64,000 bases of DNA from Erythrocercus mccallii. Its lineage: Eukaryota; Chordata; Aves; Passeriformes; Dicruridae. The position numbers and the translations under genes are program-made. The stretch lies in NCBI GenBank assembly GCA_013397435.1, contig VZRG01000275.1, positions 434,001-498,000 of the forward strand. Reading direction: 5' to 3'. Of this stretch, positions 11,801 through 24,612 are shown one piece after another. Position 1 is the stretch's first letter. Every line of letters starts with the position of its first letter. The notes under the pieces are model-generated. The model made no database searches, was not told the DNA's origin, and saw nothing but the letters and a program-made list of their open reading frames with translations.

Positions 11801-14516
11801 TGTTTTTTAAGAACTGTGGATGTTTTTATTTGATTGATTAGTTCCACATGTATGCAGCCCCAGGAATCTCTCCACAGGAGCCCACATGGAACTGGGATAA
11901 GCACAATTTAAGTATGCCTTTGTAGTTGAGTAACCTGCTGGGCACGACTTCATCTCTGGTAACAATGTCTCTCCTGATATTTTGTTTAAAGGCTTGCTAG
12001 TCTGTAGCTAATTTATTTTACAAGTAAAAATCAACTTTCTCCATACAGATATGTTTTAAAATTCCTTGAATACTATCAAATATTGTTTTCAAAAGCTAGC
12101 CTGGCTGCAGACTAACTCCCGGTGGGACAAGGAAATGTTTAGAATTATTCCCCATTTGATTCCTTGCTGTACAATTTTCACTGCTGCAAAATATACATAA
12201 TAATATGTAGATGGAAATGCTAGGTGTATATTTATTTTTATTTTCAAAAGGAAAATTTTGTTATGAAAAGTTTGATTTTAGTAGGTTTGTTTTATTGAAT
12301 GAAACCACAAAATTATCTCCCTTATTATATATTTCCACTATCACAAGTAAGCAGAATAAAAGTGCAAATAACATGTACACTGTGTAATTTCTGTCCTTGC
12401 TTTCATGATAGCTGGTGTAAGAGCTGCTGGTGGGGACAGAGAGAAAAACATATGTTGTGTTGTGTGGAATTGGCTTCTGAGCGAAACAGGGAGCAATTTA
12501 TGACCTTGTATTTTCTATTGTCGTCAGGCACAGCATTGTGATTTTCTGCTTGGTCTCTGAGAAGAAGAGATAAGAACAATCTTTGAAACCAGTACCAGTC
12601 CCTGCCTAAGTGTCGGATTCTATCCTGGTCTTCCACCCAAAGGGACTGATATCACAGCCTCCCGTATAGAAAGTCTTCCCTCATTGCAGAAATGCAGGAA
12701 AATTTCCCTAAGATCAAAACCACTGACAAATTACAGGTATCTCTTGCCAAAATTGAGAGAATTTATTAGTGGAAAAGATCCAGGAGGCTTCCTTGGTCTA
12801 TTTGCCTGCCAATGTCTTGTTATTTCTTATATTCTCTCAAAGGCTGCATTATATGCAATCCATTCCTGTAAGTTTTAGTGACAGTCTGGACTCTTACTTA
12901 GAGTTTATTCTCTTGGTATTAAATATTCACTTCATGCTCATGTTTGTAGTACAAACCATCCTGCTCCCTTCAACCCAGGTCACTAAACAAAAGAAGTACT
13001 CTGTACATAATTATAAAAAACATGTTAGTTGCATTTCTAAATATACTGTAAGTTTCAGATGAATGGTGAGAATTTGTATAGAATCCTTTTGTGAAAAGGG
13101 AATCTGTAAGGCCATTGAAGCCCTAATGTTTACCATCACAAAATAAAAATTTCATGCCTTGAAATGTGGAGTGATAGAAATTGCCTTAACGTATGGAACT
13201 TGAAATATCTTAGGCTAAAAAAGAGCAATTTTAATCTTTGTGGAGCCAGGCATTCAAAAAATTCAGCAGCTATCTGCAGTTGCCATATTGCATTAATGTG
13301 GATGCTACCAACATCTCTTGACCTAAGTACAAAGAAATTGATGGGTACAATTTCTTTTATGCCTAAACACATATTGATAGAGCTCCCACTGAGGTTACTA
13401 CAGTCTACAGATGTCATGTGGTAACTGAAAATGGCTGTTTGGATGAGTAACATGACTAAAGATAAAAATCTCAGTTTTTAATGGCTAAAAAATATAAGAG
13501 AAAGCATCTTATGAGACCTTTAAACACTAGTTGTTGAGATGATTTTTGTATGTGGAGTTTGGATTTCTTTTAGCTATGGAGAGTAGTACTGGAAACTGTT
13601 CCCTTTAAATCCAGAAGGAAACTTTTCTAACAGATGGTTATAACTTCAGCCTTAACTCCTCTTGAACATCAACGGAGGAAACTGTGCTTGGTCTCTGTTT
13701 CATCTTTGGTTAGATTCATATTACTAATATGTTTTATATTATTCCTTGTTACTTTTCCTTCTGATATCCATCCTGGATAACTAATTAAAAATGGGTATTT
13801 ATCTTTGCTAACCTCCATGAATCAAAAAGACAGAATGTTTTGTTACTAATTCTAAAGGATAGGTATTTTCATACGTGCCTTCTGGAGGTTTGTGTCTTTC
13901 TGCATTATAGCAGAAACTCACGTACTTAGATTTAATCCCTAACTTCAATGTTTTAAATGTGACATAAATCTCTCCTTTAATGACTTAAATTTGGTGTCAT
14001 TATAATGTTAAAGTCTGCAGAACTATCCTGACATTTAAAGAACATAAAATGCCATCCCTACGCACATAGACTGCAAATGTTTTTAAAGAGGAAACACATC
14101 TAAAATACTTAATCACTCTTCAAAATTAATAGTTAGCAGTAGAAAGTGTATATTAATGTGTAACCTGTTTTTCTCTGGAAAGTTGTAGCACCTATTTTCA
14201 ACAGTCTTAGAACATTATTTTCTAAGGATTTCTTGAGTTTTTACTGAAAGCAATCAAAAAAACAAAGCAAAATATTAAAATGCCATGAAGTCATGTGAGC
14301 AGCATTTTCTTAAGATACTGAGTTTGCCATCCTAAGAGTGAGTAACTGTTCTCTACAGAGTATGGTTTTTCCATGTAAGTGCTTACAATGAATTCCGAAG
14401 AGTAAAAGAGATAAAAATGTTATGTCTCATACACAGAATTCATCATGTTGTTAAATCCCCATAATCAGTCATCCTCCTGGAAGTATTCAAGTAGTTACAC
14501 TGTAATTAACTTGCAT
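8896..14516. other. AT-rich non-coding stretch, no gene seen
   Basis: No gene is supported. The segment 10260-10560 is slightly richer in GC and CpG than its surroundings. It shares the word 'cccacatgg-actggga' with 11880-11897, but I could not assign either to a repeat family. A ten-base word, tacatagacc, is duplicated in tandem at 10791-10810. Open frames of up to 129 codons show no domain. Confidence 0.6.
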
Positions 14517-14640
14517 TTGCACAGTATTTTTCAGCATAAGGAAATCTGTACAAAGTGCTCCCATTTTACAGAAAAGAAAACAAAGAGGTTCAGTGTTTTG
14601 ATCTGATTCTGGAATTTCTGAGCCAAGTAGTCTCTAGTGT
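14517..14640 (-). mobile_element. MIR/L2-like ancient SINE or LINE fragment
   Basis: The segment contains 'cccattttacagaaaagaaa' followed by 'aaagaggttcagtg'. It closely recalls the conserved core of MIR/L2-type elements, where 'cattttacag' is followed by a gaggaaactgagg-like block and 'gaggttaagtg'. The part to the left (tacaaagtgctcccatt) fits the neighbouring 'aaagcgctttacaaa' block loosely. The consensus sense strand reads the other way, so the copy is on the minus strand. Divergence is high, as expected for an amniote-age relic. The call is from memory of the family consensus. Confidence 0.45.
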
Positions 14641-14979
14641 TCATGATCAGAGGTCAGGGCATCTTTCACATATGCTCCTCTCTCCCCCATGAGGAGAGGT
14701 TTTCCCAGAATCAGTCCCAGGGAGACATACTGGGGAAGCAGGTGGGGACTTATTAACAAGACACATTTGTTTGAGTACAATTGTAGTCATTAACAATGCA
14801 GCCATTGAGCTGCATATACACAGAAAGTAAATATTTATGTGATTGGTGATCTAGCTGGAAAAAGTAAAAAAATGGGGAAAAATAATTTTATTTTGTTAGA
14901 TGTCTGACTCTTTCTGTTATGCTATTTCTATGTTGTCATCTTTTTACAGAGCTGTAGGCTTGGAAATGCTAGATCAAAT

Positions 14980-15112
14980 TGAAAAAAATAAAAGTTAAAA
15001 AAACCCAACCCAACAAACAAACAAACAACTCCCCCAAATAAATCAAAAGCCAAAACCCACCAATACCAAACCAAAACCACAAAAGAAATGCTGGGAAAAA
15101 GCAGGCCAAAAA
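14980..15112. repeat. A-rich/(CAAA)n low-complexity tract
   Basis: The + strand is made of A runs with short C runs, including a clean (acaa)n stretch at 15015-15027 and words such as ccaaaaccac. It gives a chance Phe/Leu/Val-rich open frame on the minus strand. It may derive from a retroposon tail or simple-sequence expansion. Confidence 0.85.
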
Positions 15113-15904
15113 ACCCCAGCCAGCTGTAGCTGATACTGTTCAGCATGAAAAATGTGGTGTTAATTCTCTCTATTTTTTTTCTGTAGGAGATCATTAGAGG
15201 GCTTTATGGTCTTTCCAGACCAGTACAAAAGACATTAGGTATCTTGATGTGTCTCTATGAATTTGAAAGATATGACCTCCATAGGGGATACTACTGTTGG
15301 TTTTATAGCATTAATGTTTTCCTTCATTTATTTCTGCAGAATACCTGCACCATCTTTTAAAGAGGGAATTGCCTGGGGTGACAAATTGAATCTTGAATCT
15401 TTGCACCTGATGCCACGAGAGCCTATAAATTAGTCATGGACTAGGAAGATACAATCCTAAATGTTTCTATTTCTAACAGTAAAAAAACCCTTGGGGTCAC
15501 TAACAAAGAATGAAAAACCTGGACTTGTTAACAAGAAAGCAATTAATTATTTACACACATGTGAGTATTTGCCCGTAGCAACTTTAGAATTAGGAATCCT
15601 TGTTCTGCTAGATTTACTTCTGCCCTTGAGAGTGTAGCGGTTAAGAAAATGTATTTGTCGACCATTTTTAATACTGGGAAAAGCAAGCTACAGAAAATAT
15701 GTTTCTAAAGCAGGGCTATGTATGTCCATTGCTTTAAATCTTTCAAAATAAACAAAGATTAAGCTATCTTATTGCAAAGGTACAATAGTGAGGAATCACT
15801 AGTAGCGACTGTACTATCACCCATATGGTGGTTTATTATTCTAGCACGTTCATGGCCAGGATGAAGCAAATAAATTATTGAGTGCTGTGAGTGATTTCAT
15901 TTTT

Positions 15905-15922
15905 GTATGTATGTATGTATGT
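15905..15922. repeat. (GTAT)n microsatellite
   Basis: Four and a half perfect copies of gtat. Short and likely polymorphic. Confidence 0.95.
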
Positions 15923-16539
15923 CATTGTTAGAGCAAACAGTAGAGAAAAACCTTGCATCCTCATATGACTCCCATGGGGAATCTTAATGCCATTCAGCCA
16001 GGTGGAGCTTCTATGTGCTTTTTCTCCCATTCACTGCCATCCACCTATCCATCATAATGCCCTGAGCAGTTTTCATCCATGAAAACTCCTTGCTATAGCA
16101 ATATATAAGCTTTGTAAATAAAGTCTGGCATCCCTGAGGGGAACAATATTGACTTCAAGGAATTCTCATATATTTAATCTGTTTTAAGGCCTAAAAAGTA
16201 TATTTCTGTAATAAAATATTTTAAGACCTTTCTGTCCAGGGAATTTTTTTTCCATGGTAGGTGACCCACAGAACTGCTGCAGATATGAACATTTAGGGGT
16301 TTCAAATGGATGCAGTATGATGCAGGAATTTTTTAAAGATTACTCCAAAGGAAAAGGACCCCACCCCCATCCTCCTCCCCCCCAGTATCTGAGCAGTCTG
16401 AAGCATAAAGGTCCATGTTATTCCTGCAGATATAGGCAGAAAACTCCCAATGGCTACAGCCAAAGCTGCATGTGCACATCCAAGAGCAGTACATTGGTTT
16501 TGAAAGTTAACTAGGATATGAGAGAATAGAATAGTGTTT

Positions 16540-16695
16540 TGTATAGTACCTTTCATACTTGTTACAGCTCAAAGCACCTTGCAAGGGCATAAGTGAGATA
16601 CTGCTAGCACAGGAAGCATAAAGGAAGGCTGAGAAAGTATTAGGTGCTTAGCAGGAGATCACAAAGCATTTCAATGAGCAGAGCTTGATTTACTA
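16540..16695 (-). mobile_element. MIR/L2-like ancient SINE or LINE fragment (second copy)
   Basis: The left part, 'gtacctttcatacttgtt' then 'ctcaaagcaccttgcaa', resembles the 'gcctttcat...ctcaaagcgctttacaa' block of ancient amniote MIR/L2-like elements. The right part, 'aggagatcacaaagca' then 'caatgagcagagcttgattt', resembles the 'aaggtcacacagc...gtggcagagctgggatt' block. The order and spacing of both blocks fit the family. Orientation matches the relic 2 kb upstream. Highly diverged, assigned from memory of the consensus. Confidence 0.45.
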
Positions 16696-18107
16696 AAAAA
16701 AGCAATAGTGGCCAGAAATACTGATTGTTATTTCTTTATTATTTTATTTCTGCTTCCTCTTTTTCCTATTTCTTACATGCATAATAGATGACACCAAAAT
16801 TTTGAGAGTTTCTGATTCTGTTGACTTCTTCCTTTCCCTTAGGCCTTGTCTTCCGAGCATTCAGCAAGACCTGGATTTAGTTTTGAAAAGCAAAAGGTCT
16901 ACTCAGCTTTAGCCTTACAGTATGAAATGCTTTTGTCTAGTTGTGCTGACATCATACACAGAGCTATGTAGTAGGATACATGCAGTCATTTGGAGAGAAA
17001 ATCCTCCTAAGCAGCTACTCGAGGTGGGCAGTTCTCTGATACCTTCTTTAGGCATCTGTGCTGCCTGAGCAGAGACATCTGAGTTGGCTCTGTCTCTGCT
17101 CACTCAGGACTCAGGGGTGTGTGCTGACCAATCTTGTGGTGAGCTTGAATCCAGAGTCAGTATTGTCACATTTAGCTAGAGCATAGTACTGTCTTGTGAG
17201 TGCTTCCAATATATTGGACTCCTCCTATGTTGTTTTTTGCCATGACTTGGGTAAACCTTCACTGTGCTACCCTGATTCAAGCCCCCAGTAATTTGAACGT
17301 TAAGGTACATGGATCAAGCTCCATGGAGCAATGAAGACCTGCCATAAGAACCTAACCACAGGGGAAATGTTGAACAAGTAGATTCTTCTGTAAAGCTCAT
17401 GGTGAGATTTGGGTAGCTGAAAGGATGTGACAGTTGATAAGCCTCTTGTGCCCAAATAAAGTTAAATTTTTAAGGCAAAAGGGTCAGTCATTGTCTGGAG
17501 ATAAGGTATTTAGTCTGAAATTCCTGACTTCACCAACTGAACAATTTTTGGAATTTGTGGGTTCTCACGATTTGTTTCTGATGCAATATGATAGTTGCAT
17601 GTGCCTCTAATTTCCCCTCTAAATCAAATTGCGAGTAAGCTTTCTTGCAATTACTGCATACTTCTCCTTGTTTACAAGTCTCTCTTCATATTACTGACAT
17701 CAAGATTGGATTTATCTGATTATATTTACTTAATTGTTTAATTTGTTAAAACATTTAATAGAAGGCTTCTGGAATTACATACTCAGTATTTTCACTATAA
17801 AAGTAAGCAACAATATGTGTATCTGTCTTCTGCTGCATTTGAAGTGATAGGATTTGATTTGGGGCAGTGCCAGGAAATGGCCACTTTTGTAATCTGGGTG
17901 CAATAGCTTGGATGCAATTAATGGGTTTCTTGCTATTTATTCTCTGCCTTACAGTAGACAGGATAATGGGAGGTATCCTTAAGTAATTATCATAATAATA
18001 AGATTACATACCTGCAAGCATCCATACAGACATGCACGCACTACTTTTACAGCTCTTATATCTGATTATTTAACAGCTCTACTTTAATTGATTAGTGGGA
18101 CTGCTTT
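16696..18107. other. AT-rich non-coding stretch, no gene seen
   Basis: No gene or recognised repeat. The short open frames carry no domain. Nothing noteworthy up to the compound microsatellite that follows. Confidence 0.6.
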
Positions 18108-18128
18108 CTTGCTTGCTTGCTTGCTTTT

Positions 18129-18159
<31 letters not shown>
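18108..18159. repeat. Compound microsatellite (CTTG)n then (AT)n
   Basis: About 4.75 perfect copies of cttg (18108-18126) are followed, after a six-base junction, by an uninterrupted (AT)n of about 13 copies (18133-18159). Compound tracts like this are typically length-polymorphic. Confidence 0.95.
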
Positions 18160-20654
18160 ACTCTGTTAACATATCCTTCCTGGTTGTTACTGTTTTTTAG
18201 GTGAGGTTGAAGGCTATCAATACTGCTGCTGCAAGACCCAGGTTTTTTAGCCATGTAGTGACTGGGGTCCATTTTCCCTCATTAACTCACCCAAGACTCA
18301 TTAATCTGTAATTTTTCACTTTGGTGTTGCAGTGGGAGCTGAAATAAAAGTAAAATGAAGAGATATGATAAGAAGCCCAGAGGTTTCTAAACTGCAGAGT
18401 TTTAGTTAAAGGGAACAACTGTCTTACTTTTCAGATCATACCAACCGTCACAGGCAAATGCCATCTCCTGAAGGACTAAGTGGAGTGGGGTCAGGGTGCT
18501 GCTCCAAGGGGAAGCATTGGGAGAAAAAGTAAAGCTGGAAAGGAGGTCAAGGCAAGACCTGTGGGAAAAGGAACTTGTCTGTTCCAGCTGCTGAGTGAAG
18601 TGGCAGGAAGGGCTAAGGTGTGGGACCCAGCTGGGAAGGAGCAGCTTTCCCTGGCATAGCTGCCCTTCTTTGCTCCTGTGGGGCACCCACTGGCACCCAT
18701 CAGCTCCTGGCAAACCAGGCAAGGTCAAAGTTGCTCTCCTGCCCCCACCATCTGGCTGCCTCCCTTACGTGCCTAGAGCTGGCTGATGTGGTTTGTATGC
18801 TCTGTGTGATACTGGCATAAAAAAAGAAAACTCTAAGCCCCAGAAATGTATGCACACATATGGTTACACAGAACAGTTTGTCAGTAATGGGCTACAGGGT
18901 AAGTCAGCAGGGCAGGTAATGAGTGTCTTAAAATGTTGATAACATTGACTGTTCAATTAAGTGCTTTTTTCCAAAAGGCAATGCATTCAGGATCAGTGTG
19001 GTCAGTGTCTTTTTGATATCTGCCCTTCCAAACAGCAAACAGGTGTGGGAAAAATGGATAGTTCATGGGTTTTCTTCAGAAACAAAGATTTCTGTAGTGC
19101 CTTCCACTTAAAGAGATTGCAAAGCCTGAGGATGATGAATGCCATGGCTGTTTAAAGCAACAGGTATTTAACCTGAAAGTTAGCACGCTTTGCACAACCT
19201 CCTCTGCATAGGAAGAGAGCTTGCAGCAGCCCTTCTGGCTATCACAAGACATATTATCCCTTTCAGGAGCTCTCTGCCTAGGCTGGCATATGCACAAAAT
19301 GAGGTCTTTTCTTACCTGTAGAGCAGAGCTAGCTTTCAAAAAGCATTAACCTCCTGCCCGAGTCCACCTCTTTCACAATCATAATATTTTAGGTTAAAAA
19401 TCATAACATGTTAAAGACAATTCTACATTTCTTTTTTCTAGCCTCTGGCTTTCAAATTGTAGGGGTTATATTCAGGTCAGACTGTCAGCTCTCTCTCTGT
19501 AACAGTCTAAAGGGCTAAATCCCTTTTAAGAAAGAAAATAAATCTTCAGTTCTCACATAATGACTTGGTATCTGGAGCTGAGGCTTCACAGAAAAGATCA
19601 AATAGCCTAAGCCTTGTGACAGAACTGTAAGGAATGGCAATACCTCATTATCCCATGGAGTAACATCTCAGTTATAGTAGTCTTTGAATGTTCTCTGAGA
19701 CAGATGACCAAGAATATATACAGTCCCAGTGACAGGAGATGGTACTGCTCCTATGCTCTGTCTCTTGGGGGTTGCTGTTTGTGCTCCAGATTTCCATATT
19801 GTTATAGCTGCTCACTCAAGCATTGCATGGGTTTAATTCAATGGTTGTGGCATGTAAAATGGTAACAAGATGTGAGATACTATGCAAAAGTTAATGACTC
19901 ATGGGCACAGATGGGGCCAAAATTGGTTATGAGTGGCTGCTTGGCATTAAATTCCTGGAAAATGCAAGAATAGAGATGGAAGGACAATACAGTGAACAGC
20001 TTGATCTTCCTTGAAAAAAGAACAGGAACCTTGTCCCATTTGGACCCAACCAGGAACTCATCTCAGCCTGCACACTCTTCTCCAACAGCAGCAACTGTGT
20101 TGGAGCAACCTCAGCGCCTGTGCTAATGGGATAAAAGCATTTCCATGTGCTCTTCTCATTCACAAAGCACATGTCCCTCCCCACGCCCTCCAGTGTGTCC
20201 TCATTCCCTTGAGCTGGATTGAAATATTAAGGCCTGCTATGTTTAATTATTGCCAAGTTAGGAAGGAATAAAATCTTTCACCCATTTTAACGTGTTTCAA
20301 GACAGGTAGGTGTAAGTCACTAATGTGCAATGAGTAAAAGGAAATTCAGAAGCCATCAGAAAGCAGTAATGTGCTCTGAAGAGAGTGATCATAAAACTTA
20401 TGTGGTCTTCTCAGCCATGTGTGTAGAGTTCTGCAGCTCCTGGCCTGATGGGTATCATTCCGCAGCAAGAATCTCTCAGTTGGGACCTGAGAAGGACAAA
20501 CTTGCCTCAAGGTGTGGCATGGTAACACTCTGGAGGTTTTATAAACCAACCCATGAGCAGGTAGATTTTGTCCTAAAAATTCTTAAATCACCATGATTTC
20601 AAATTAAGTCAAATGGAAGAGCTTGGGTTCAACTCTTTTACCTACTATATGCAA

Positions 20655-20680
20655 TTTTTTTTTTTTTTTATTTTTTTTTT
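20655..20680. repeat. Poly-T tract with one A
   Basis: Fifteen T, one A and ten T. It may be the complement of a decayed poly(A) tail, but no adjoining retrocopy was recognised. Confidence 0.9.
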
Positions 20681-23422
20681 CTTGTGGGTATAGAATGAAA
20701 CGTATATGGGAAAGTTTTACCCATTATATATATCATTCCTATCCCTCTGCTTTGCTTCTCCCACAAGTTTCTGATTTTGGGGAAATACTGCATTATGCAT
20801 GAACCAAGCAGTGGATATCACTCTTTGATTCAAATGGAGCTTTTTGTGTACATATGTATACACATTTTAACAAAGGTATGTCTCACAAAAGCCATTGTTT
20901 TCTTTAAGCAATGCTTTAACAAAACAGCACTAAAAGAAGAAAACCAGGCTACGCTGAGGGTCAATGCAAAGAAAACAGTACTGAAATGTAGCTGTTCTTA
21001 TGTTCTTAGTGTATTTCCTTCAAATCGAAGTTCACCAAAAACCTTGGTTTAGAATTTAGCATCATTCTCTCTTCTCCCATTAAAATATCCATGGTGGTAT
21101 CTGGCAGCCACAGCAGCAGCAGGCAAGCTCCACTATCCTGTGGTTTTGGGTTTTTTAAAGTATTTACATATTTGTTGAGAAGCAAACAATCAAAATAGAA
21201 ACTATGGCTTACTTGCAGTTTTGCACTTGCACTACATGCTTTTTGGCATTGGTTTTTTTTTTAATTAACGAATCATTTCAGTTTTCTTCTGATTAATAAT
21301 CACATTACTCTTTCTTCTTGCATGATTTTTTTCTGTGAAGGTTTAAAGACTTTTTTCTGCTAGAAAGCTCTCCTGTCTTTTTGTTTCTAAAGACTTTTTT
21401 TAAAAGTCTCATACTACACAGGAAAAAAATTGTTAAGAGATTGGAGAGATATTTCTTGGAAGAGGACATAAAAAAGCATATATTATGTTTTGTGGAGGAT
21501 GGTACACCTAGTGATGTATTTGGAAGAACTTAATCACTGTTTTTTTCACATGAAGATGAAACTGTTTGTTAATGCCTGTTGACAGTATGTGTTGATGATG
21601 CTAGGCTTCTAGCCTGAGCTCTAGCAAATGATGATAAATTCCAGACTCTAATCAAACATCTTTCTGAAACATTAACATTTGCTAAATAAGTGTTTTTCCT
21701 CTTCTCTATTGCATGTAATGGATGTTTTTAACATTGTTTGCAAGTCTTTTTATAAAACATAACAGATGGCCACTGCTCCTAATAAAATAATTATATTAGT
21801 TAACCCTTTCCTTGGGAAAGAAAAGGCTTGGGCTTGCAACTGCCATCATATTTTCTGTAAATGACCCTGATGACAAAGTCAAGAAAGTTTTTGGTTGAAA
21901 AATCTATTGCCAGTTTTAAATGAAAGGATGGCTAATTCTCTCAGGTTTTATTTTCACATTGGTCACCCTCCTTCTCTTCATAAAATGTGACAGGGAAAGT
22001 TTAATCCAAAATCTGTGAGGAAGCACAGAGCTGTTCAGAGCCAATTCTCAGAGTGATGTGGTAAATCTGTGCTGCACTCAGAGATAGAACTTGGGAGTGG
22101 TCAGGATCACCCTCTTCATCTACCTGATGACACAAGTGCTATGTCAATATTCCCTGTGTGTCCTATTTGTGTGTTCTTGGTGACGTGCCAAGGCAGCTGG
22201 CTGAGCATTATCGAGGTACTAAAGAGGCAGGTGTACTTATGCATGCAAGAGCTGTTTGTGGTGTAAAGTGGTCTCTAAAATAGGTAAAGTTCAGGCTCCC
22301 AGGTCCAGTGTTTGTGAAATACTGGCTAGCAAGGTTAGTCTGCTCTCTCCAGTCAATATTTATCCTGTTGAGAACTCGAACACTATCAGAACAGATACAC
22401 TGGGAGGGTTCAGGAGCATTCTGGCAAGATGGAGCCTTTTTGCAGCGTGCTGCTGTGAGTACATGTGAATGGCAGAGTGAGAACAGGCTCCTCAGATTCA
22501 GAACACACTTGATTCCTAAACATTTCAAGAAAGTATTTGGCCTTTGACATTGATGACATACCAGAGATTGCTAATAATAGCATGCCTGAACTTTTGTTAG
22601 AAAAATAAGCACATCCCTCAGCAATTCCCACACTCCTAGGTTAAATCACCACAATATCATATTAATGCCAGGGCTGATGAGATACAGAGAAATACTAAAA
22701 CCTCAGTTGAATGAAATTTATTCTCATTTGAGAGGTCTTTTCACGAGATTGAAAATAAGAACAGTATGATATCAGCTAATCATTGCTCTTGGACACACAT
22801 AGGGGTGGCAGGATGCTCTTATCCCTCTCTCTTACCCAAGGCTGCTAAAGTTCTGCTGAATTATTGTGGCAAATGTAATTTCATTCACTACCCCTAAAAT
22901 AAAGGAAGTATGAGTAGGAAGAAGAATTAAGCGAATTAAGATAGAAGAATTCCTAAGAGGAAATGAGTGGATGAGCTTGGAGAGGAAGTTTCATATGAAA
23001 GTTAAGCTGTACTGTTTTTTGCATTGTGGGGCAAGAGGATAAATCTATCTCCAAGAGGAGGACGAACTTGGATATATACTTTTAGGTTTGCATGTTTTCC
23101 AAGCACAGTGGTAAAGACTTAACCTGTTTACATCCACAAATAATAGGAAACTGATTATTCACAAAGGTGGAAATAGGGGGATATATGCAAAAATTTCATA
23201 ATATTTACTATTTCTATATCTAGGAAGAAATGAGGAACAGAAATCTGTGAGTGCAGAAAGGGATAAAAGTTCATTTCATTTTGCAGACATCTGGTTTTAG
23301 CATGGATCTTGGAGGATGTAATAATTAGTGGAATAATATTGTTTCCACTGAGTCATTATATATGATAGCTGCCCTGGTATTGAACATGTTTCTCACCTGT
23401 CTGGACATGACATTCAAAACTC

Positions 23423-23438
23423 TTTTTTTTTTTTTTTT
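23423..23438. repeat. Poly-T run
   Basis: An uninterrupted run of 16 T with no recognised element beside it. Confidence 0.9.
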
Positions 23439-24184
23439 GTCAGATACAAAAATTCAGTGTTTGTGTTTGCTGCTTACTTCTTTTGCAGGGGAAAAAAAGT
23501 ACATGTTAAATTAGGTAAAACAGAAGGAATATAAAAATCAGCAAGATGGATTGATATCCATATATTTCAAGTAAATATTTTGAGTTATCCCAAGGTTTAC
23601 TTGGTACTGTTTTTATCCCGCCCCCCATGCTGACTGTCAGGATATTCTGTTACTGTAGGCTAGTGTGGAACACACTCTGCATTAATGGTTAGAGTTCAGT
23701 GATTTAATTTTATTTTCACAAGCAGAAAGCTGGTCCTTAACAAAAACTCTTGTGTCCCAAGGGGGTAGGCATATGCTGGGAAGAAAATGTATCATAAATT
23801 TCAAGTATGCAAACTTGTGGCCTTTTTAGATTCCAAGTACAGAGGAATTACAGCACAGAGACTTCACGGTGATAGTAATGCTGAGGCATAAAGTGTAACA
23901 TAGCAACTCCTGGAATGCAGCAATGGTGTGCTTCCTCCACGGCCATTAAAGCTGGGTGAAAAGCAGTTGCTGGTTTGAACCTATGCTGTTTTCTCTTTGT
24001 CTGGTGAAATCAGCTTTAAGCATCAGAAAAGTTTAGAAGTGGAGCTGATGTCACCTTAGGAAGAAGTGGATCTTAAAGTGTTATAGATGCAAGAACTGCC
24101 TGTTGTATATGGTTTTTTAAAATGTATTTTATCGTTGCTAAGTTTGGAGCTGAAGCTTAGCTGAGAAGTAACCAAGAGCCGTTC

Positions 24185-24425
24185 AGATTTTCCCTGCAAG
24201 CGGAAAGTTTGTGCAGTTTCTGCAGGAGACTGATGTCACAGCTGCCCCGCAGAGCGGTTCCTGCTGCTTCCCGAGCGGCTGGGGATGGGAGCGATGCAGG
24301 CTGCGCTCAGCCGGGCGGGCGCGGAGGGGCGCGGAGAGAGCGAGCGGCGGCCGCCGGGGCTCTGCCGCTTGTCCCTCCGTGCGTACACACGAGTTTGGTG
24401 TTCGTGAGCTTGTTGTTCCATTTTA
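24185..24425. promoter_or_regulatory. Compact CpG island, candidate promoter
   Basis: About 25 CpG fall within roughly 240 bp, densest at 24295-24365, while the flanks are AT-rich and CpG-poor. A cAMP-response-like word, tgatgtca, lies at 24231-24238. A TATA-like word, gtatatgg, lies near 24106, probably too far upstream to pair with the island core. No strong splice donor follows before the CR1 copy at 24440. Direction of transcription cannot be decided. It could be an alternative or non-coding-RNA promoter, an orphan CpG island or an enhancer. Open frames through it are GC artefacts. Confidence 0.5.
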
Positions 24426-24439
24426 ACACACATGTGCGG

Positions 24440-24612
24440 GTTCTCAAGCACTGGGACAGGGAAGTGGTGGAGTCACCATCCCTGGAGGTATTTAAAAGCG
24501 CATGTAGATGCCTACCCTGAACAGGGACGTGGTTTAGTGGTGGACTTGGCAGTGCTGGGGTAATAGCTGGACTCGATCTTAAAGGTATTTTCCAACTGAA
24601 ATGATTCTATGC
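24440..24612 (+). mobile_element. CR1 retrotransposon, 3' fragment (about 170 bp)
   Basis: The sequence follows the CR1 3' untranslated region: 'ctgggacagggaagtggtgg', 'agtcaccatccctggaggt', 'ggtttagtggtggacttgg', then 'ttttccaactgaaatgattc'. It ends in the expected tatg word. Its 3' end (aggtattttccaactgaaatg) is of a different type from the 'ggtcccttccaaccc' type found at 1.7, 35.9 and 51.4 kb. The same 'gtggagtcacc' block recurs in the copy ending near 59.3 kb. Its left edge lies within about 15 bp of the CpG island. Confidence 0.9.

Larger units (their letters stand above)
18160..24184. other. Mostly AT-rich non-coding stretch, no gene seen
   Basis: No gene is supported. The patch 18480-18790 is richer in GC but poor in CpG, and open frames run through it on both strands without recognisable domains. 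T-rich tracts lie at 20655-20680 (T15-A-T10) and 23423-23438 (T16). Nothing was assigned to a repeat family. Confidence 0.55.

Noticed and set aside
14928..15194. Hydrophobic Phe/Trp/Val-rich frame on the minus strand
   Set aside because: It is the complement of an A/C-rich low-complexity tract, so the apparent membrane protein is an artefact.
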